A stretch of DNA of 64,000 nt from Paenibacillus durus (GTDB lineage Bacteria; Bacillota; Bacilli; Paenibacillales; Paenibacillaceae): positions 2,418,001 to 2,482,000 of the forward strand of contig NZ_CP009288.1 in NCBI RefSeq assembly GCF_000756615.1, given 5' to 3'. Positions 48,801-54,800 of this stretch are shown here, piece by piece. The notes under the pieces were generated by a model. That model saw only the letters and a list, made by a program, of their open reading frames with translations, made no database searches and was not told where the DNA came from. Each line of letters starts with the position of its first letter. Within the stretch, counting starts at the first letter, position 1. The position numbers and the translations under genes were made by a program.

Positions 48801-51800
48801 CATTCAGGCGGAACGAATGGAATACATTGTGACACATGGCACGGGAACCCGGCTGGGAGATCCGGTGGAAGTCAATGCGCTGCAGGAAGCATTTAAGTCC
48901 CGAAGCATGAAGCAGGGCTACTGTGCGTTGACATCAGCGAAGACGAATTTTGGCCATACACTCGCGGCATCGGGAGTCGTCAGCCTGATCAGTCTGGTGC
49001 AGGCCATGCGTCATGAGACCATTCCGGCAAGCCTGCACTGTGAGAAAGAAAGCGAGTATATCCGCTGGTCGGAGAGTCCGTTTTATGTGAATAAAACTAA
49101 CCAGCCATGGCCGAAAAAGGGAAGTCCAAGGCTGGGAGCAGTAAGTGCCTTTGGCATAAGTGGAACGAATGTGCATTTGGTGGTAGAGAGTTACGAGGGC
49201 CGCAGGAACGAGGCCGTTCTGGAAAGAGCGCCTTATTATGTACTGGCGTTATCCGCTAAAACGGAAGGGGCGCTGGCGCAAAAAGTACAGGACATGATAG
49301 AAGCGCTGGAAAGCGGCAGGGCTGGGCAGTCGAGTATGGCTGAAATCAGCTACACGTTGCTGGAAGGCAGGCAGCACTTCCGGCATCGCTGCGCCATCGT
49401 CGTGCAGAGCCGGGAAGATGCAGTGTATGTATGGAAGCAGGCCGGTGGCAGTGAAAAGCCGGGAAATCTGTTCCAGGGGACGGTAACACGGGAGTTCACC
49501 GGACAGAAGATGATACAGGAGCACGGGAATGAGCTGCTGAAGCAAAGCCTGAAGGAAGTGGAGGCTCCGGCCAAATACCGGGATATTCTGTATGTGCTGG
49601 CGGACTTGTACTGCCAGGGTTATGCGCTGGACTGGGAACAGATGTACGGGGAGCCAGCGCCACGCCGGGTCAATCTGCCAACCTACCCGTTTGCCAAGGA
49701 AGAATACTGGGTGACGAAGGAGGAGGTAAACGGACCAATCGTGACCGGAGAAAAGGCAGTGACATTGCTGCATCCGCTGGTGCACCGGAACACGTCTGAT
49801 TTAAATGAGCAGCGGTACAGCTCGACATTCACCGGAATGGAAACGTTTCTTAGAGGCAGTAAGGGATTGGACAGCAAGCAACTGCCCGATGCGGCCCATC
49901 TGGAGATGGCACGTGCGGCGGTGCAGCTCGCCGTCCAGGGAGCCGAGACAGACATAAATGTTCCGGTGAAGATGCAGCTTAGGGATATCAAGTGGGTCAA
50001 TCCTGCCGTGGTGGCAAAAGAGCCGCTTCAGGTGCATATCGGCCTGTATCCGGAAGAAGACGGGACGCTGAGGTACGAATTGTTCAGCCGGACGGAGACA
50101 GTCGGCGAAGAGGTGGTATGGAGTCAAGGATCTGCCTTCCTTGATGCGGCAGCACAGAAGGAGGAACAGCCTCTGAATGTGGCCCAAATTATGGAGCGAT
50201 GCAGACGGATAGAGCCTGCTGCTGAGCAAGGACATATCCAGGGACACACACAGAAAAGCCTCCATTGGCCAATGGAACAGTATTACCTGGGAGCCGGAGA
50301 GGCCCTGGTGAAGCTGCCGCGATCCGACGCGGCCTTGAAACCGCAGGGTCTAGTGCTTGATCCGCAATTATTGGATGCGGCGATACAGGCAGCAGCGGAC
50401 GTTACTAACGGTACACCTAGCCGATTTCATGCTGCTGCGGAAACCAAAACAACAGCATCGAGCAAACTGGTCGCACTGGAGTCGCTTGACATCTTAAGCG
50501 GCGGGCAAGCCGTTTGGGCCTGGATTCGCACCCGAGAAGATACGACAGAACTAGCAGAGAGCCATGCATACGAAAAGACGCGGAAGTTCGATATCACGCT
50601 GTGTGATGATGCCGGCCAAATCTGCTTCTGCATTGACGGATTGCAGCTGCGTGAAGAAGAACAGCAAGAGCTTGGTGCTCAGGTTGCGGCAGCAGCAGAG
50701 CCGAACCGGACGGAAGCCACCAGGCTGATGACCTTTGAGGAAGTGTGGGAGGAAGCAAACGATGCGCTACAGGTTCAGACAGAGGTTAAGACGCTGGTAT
50801 GCCTGCTGTCCGGCCGTGAGAACCAGGAGGCTCTGCGGACCATGCTGGCACGGCGGAGTCCACAGACGCAGGTGGCTTTCATCGCGCAGCCGGCGCCGGA
50901 ACAGGACGGGATCCATGCAGCGGCTGGCGAAGCATGCCAAACCGCATTCCGCTGTATTCGCCAGGAGCACGAAAAGGTGGACGTAGTGCTATATTTGTGG
51001 CCGCTGGAAGATCCGCGCTGCCTGCGTGAGCCGGGCACCATCGTCCAGATGCTGCAGGCGATGGCGGCTGAGCAAGTGAAACCGGACCGGGTCCTGTTGG
51101 CGGGGGAATACACCGAAGGCATCGAGCGGTGTTACCTGGATGCTTGGATCGGTTTTGAACGCTCGCTAGGCTTAATTCTACCCCAGACGCGGCTTACCGT
51201 GATCAGCCGTCAAGCTCAAGCACAGCCTGCCGGAGAAGCGGCTTGGTCGCTCTGGCCGGATTTGCTGTGGAACGAGCTGCACACAAGCCAGCCGCAAAGC
51301 GTCCGTTATGAGAACGGTCAGCGGAAGGTCAGCCTAATCCGCCCGGTTTCTCCTGCGGCGGAGCCACTCCCGGACAGCTACGGCTTGAAGACCGGGGGGA
51401 CCTACCTGATAACCGGGGGACTGGGCGGATTAGGGCTTGTCTTTGCAAGAGCCTGGGCTCCGCGTGGGGTGAACCTGATTTTGATGGGCCGCTCTGCGCT
51501 GGATTCAGCAAAGCAGAAGACGCTGGAAGAACTGGAGGCAGCGGGCAGCCGGAGCATGTACGTGCAGGCGGACGTGAGTGAAGCGGCGCAAGTCGAAGAA
51601 GGACTGCGGGGCGCGAAGGAGCGGTTTGGAGCCATTCATGGGCTTGTGCATGCGGCCGGTGTCGAAAGCCGAGTCAGTGTGCTGGCGAAGAAGGCGGCAG
51701 ATTTCGAGCGGGTACTGAGTCCGAAAATCCAAGGGACGCTGGTGCTGGAAGAGGCGCTGCGTGCAGAGCCGCTGGCGTTTCGATGTTACTTTTCGTCTTC

Positions 51801-54800
51801 ATCGGCCCTGCTGGGAGACTTCGGTTCATGCGACTATGCGGTGGCCAACCGATTCCAGATGGCATACGCGCAGGAGCAGAGTCGTGAGGGGAGCATCCGG
51901 ACAGTGGCGATTAACTGGCCGCTGTGGCGAGAAGGCGGTATGGGGGCAGGAGAAGAGGAAGGCTCCGGCATGTATTTAAAAACGAGCGGCCAGCGTTTTC
52001 TGGAGAAGGACGAAGGGGTGGGGCTGTTCGAGAAAATCATGAGGGAGCCGCACGCGCAGCAGTTGGTTATGGCAGGCCAGCCGAGCCGGGTTCATCGTTT
52101 TCTGGGCATAACAGCCGGTCCGGAACCGGTGAAGGAAGCGCAGCAAGCGCCCCGGAAGGACAAGAAACCGGAACGGAGGCGGCCGGAACTGCGGGGGAAA
52201 AGCCTGACCGAGTGTATGCAGTGGGAGCTGAAGGAACTGGCAGGCCGGACTTTGAAGCTGAAGAAGGATCTGATCGACCCGGAAGAGAACCTGGCTGAAT
52301 TCGGTTTTGACTCCATCAGCTTGACGGAGTTTGCATCGGTGTTGAGCCGTCATTACGGGATTGAGCTGACGCCGGCGGTATTTTTCGGCCGTTCGACCTT
52401 AAATGAACTCGCCCGTTATCTGGAGCAGGAATATACACAAGTATTGAATGATAAGTACGGAGAAGCGATAGAAGACCAACCCGTCTCCGAAACACCGGCG
52501 CGTTCCAAACCAACCACAGGGATAAAGGAAACAGGGTATCGGGCAGCAGGTAGTTCCCGGTTTGCCGCCCGTACCCGGCGGGGTCTGGAGACATCCGAGT
52601 CCATTGCCATCATCGGCATCAGCGGGCGGTTCCCGGAAGCACGGGATGTCGACGAAATGTGGTCTATCCTTGTGCAGGGAAAAGACGCAGTGCGGGAAGT
52701 GCCGGGAGAGCGGTTCTCCCGCACCGGTCCGGTCGCCTGGAAATGCGGGCTTGTCCCGGGTGTGCGTGAGTTTGATCCGCGGTTTTTCGAAATTTCGCCG
52801 CGCGAGGCGGAAAGCATGGATCCACGGCAGCGGCTGCTGCTGCAGGAATCGTGGCGGGCTCTGGAAGATGCCTCGTATGGCAAGAAACAGTTGTCATCCG
52901 GCAAGGTCGGCATGTTTGTCGGGGTGGAGAACAACGAATATTTGCAATTTGTAGGGCTGAACGGACCGCTCACCTCCAATCACAATGCGGTTCTGGCCGC
53001 CAGGCTAGCCTACCTTTTGGATCTCAACGGACCGAATATGGCAATCAATACAGCCTGCTCGTCCGGCTTGGCGGCCGTGCATCAGGCCTGCACCAGCTTG
53101 CGGGGAGGCGAATGTGATACGGCGATTGCGTCCGGCGTCAGTTTGCTGCTGACGGAGCGAGGATTTGAAGCAATGTCCCAGGCAGGCATGCTCTCGGAAG
53201 ACGGCCGGTGTTACGCGTTCGACAAGCGGGCCAACGGGATGGTGCCGGGTGAAGCGATCGCGGTCGTAGTGCTGAAACGGCTGTCGCAAGCCGAAGCGGA
53301 CGGGGATTCCATCTACGGGGTGATTAAGGGAAGCGGTATGAACTACGACGGAAAAACCAACGGAATTACAGCCCCGAGTGGAGTTGCGCAGACGGCGCTG
53401 ATGAACGACGTGTATACGCGGTACGGCATTCAGGCGGAACGAATGGAATACATTGTGACACATGGCACGGGAACCCGGCTGGGAGATCCGGTGGAAGTCA
53501 ATGCGCTGCAGGAAGCATTTAAGTCCCGAAGCATGAAGCAGGGCTACTGTGCGCTGACATCAGCGAAGACGAATTTTGGCCATACACTCGCGGCATCGGG
53601 AGTCGTCAGCCTGATCAGTCTGGTGCAGGCCATGCGTCATGAGACCATTCCGGCAAGCCTGCACTGTGAGAAAGAAAGCGAGTATATCCGCTGGTCGGAG
53701 AGTCCGTTTTATGTGAATAAAACGAACCAGCCATGGCCGAAAAAGGGAAGTCCAAGGCTGGGAGCAGTAAGTGCCTTTGGCATAAGTGGAACGAATGTGC
53801 ATTTGGTGGTAGAGAGTTACGAGGGCCGCAGGAACGAGGCCGTTCTGGAAAGAGCGCCTTATTATGTACTGGCGTTATCCGCTAAAACGGAAGGGGCGCT
53901 GGCGCAAAAAGTACAGGACATGATAGAAGCGCTGGAAAGCGGCAGGGCTGGGCAGTCGAGTATGGCTGAAATCAGCTACACGTTGCTGGAAGGCAGGCAG
54001 CATTTCCGGCATCGCTGCGCCATCGTCGTGCAGAGCCGGGAAGATGCAGTGTATGTATGGAAGCAGGCCGGTGGCAGTGAAAAGCCGGGAAATCTGTTCC
54101 AGGGGACGGTAACACGGGAGTTCACCGGACAGAAGATGATACAGGAGCACGGGAATGAGATGCTGAAGCAAAGCCTGAAGGAAGTGGAGGCTCCGGCCAA
54201 ATACCGGGATATTCTGTATGTGCTGGCGGACTTGTACTGCCAGGGTTATGCGCTGGACTGGGAACAGATGTACGGGGAGCCGGCGCCACGCCGGGTCAAT
54301 CTGCCAACCTACCCGTTTGCCAAGGAAGAATACTGGGTGACGAAGGAGGAGGTAAACGGACCAATCGTGACCGGAGAAAAGGCAGTGACATTGCTGCATC
54401 CGCTGGTGCACCGGAACACGTCTGATTTCGACGAACAACGGTACAGCTCAACTTTCAGCGGGCAGGAGTTTTTCTTGTCTGACCATGTGGTTCAGGGCAA
54501 AAAATTGCTGCCGGGAGTCGCTCATCTGGAAATGGCACGTGCAGCTTTGCAGTTGACGATGCCAAGAACAGACGGCATTAGCATCCATAATGTCGTGTGG
54601 ATGATTCCCATAATTGTGGAAAAGGAAAATGAGGCGTCAGAGCCCGTAGAGGTGAGTATCGGGTTATATCCGGAAGAATACGGTTTAATCCGATACGAAA
54701 TATACAGTGAAGAGCATCAACGAAACGGAGGACGTGTTGTATACAGCCAGGGTCAAGTCAGTACAAGCGAAGTTCCTAACCCTATTCCGGTGTGGGACAT

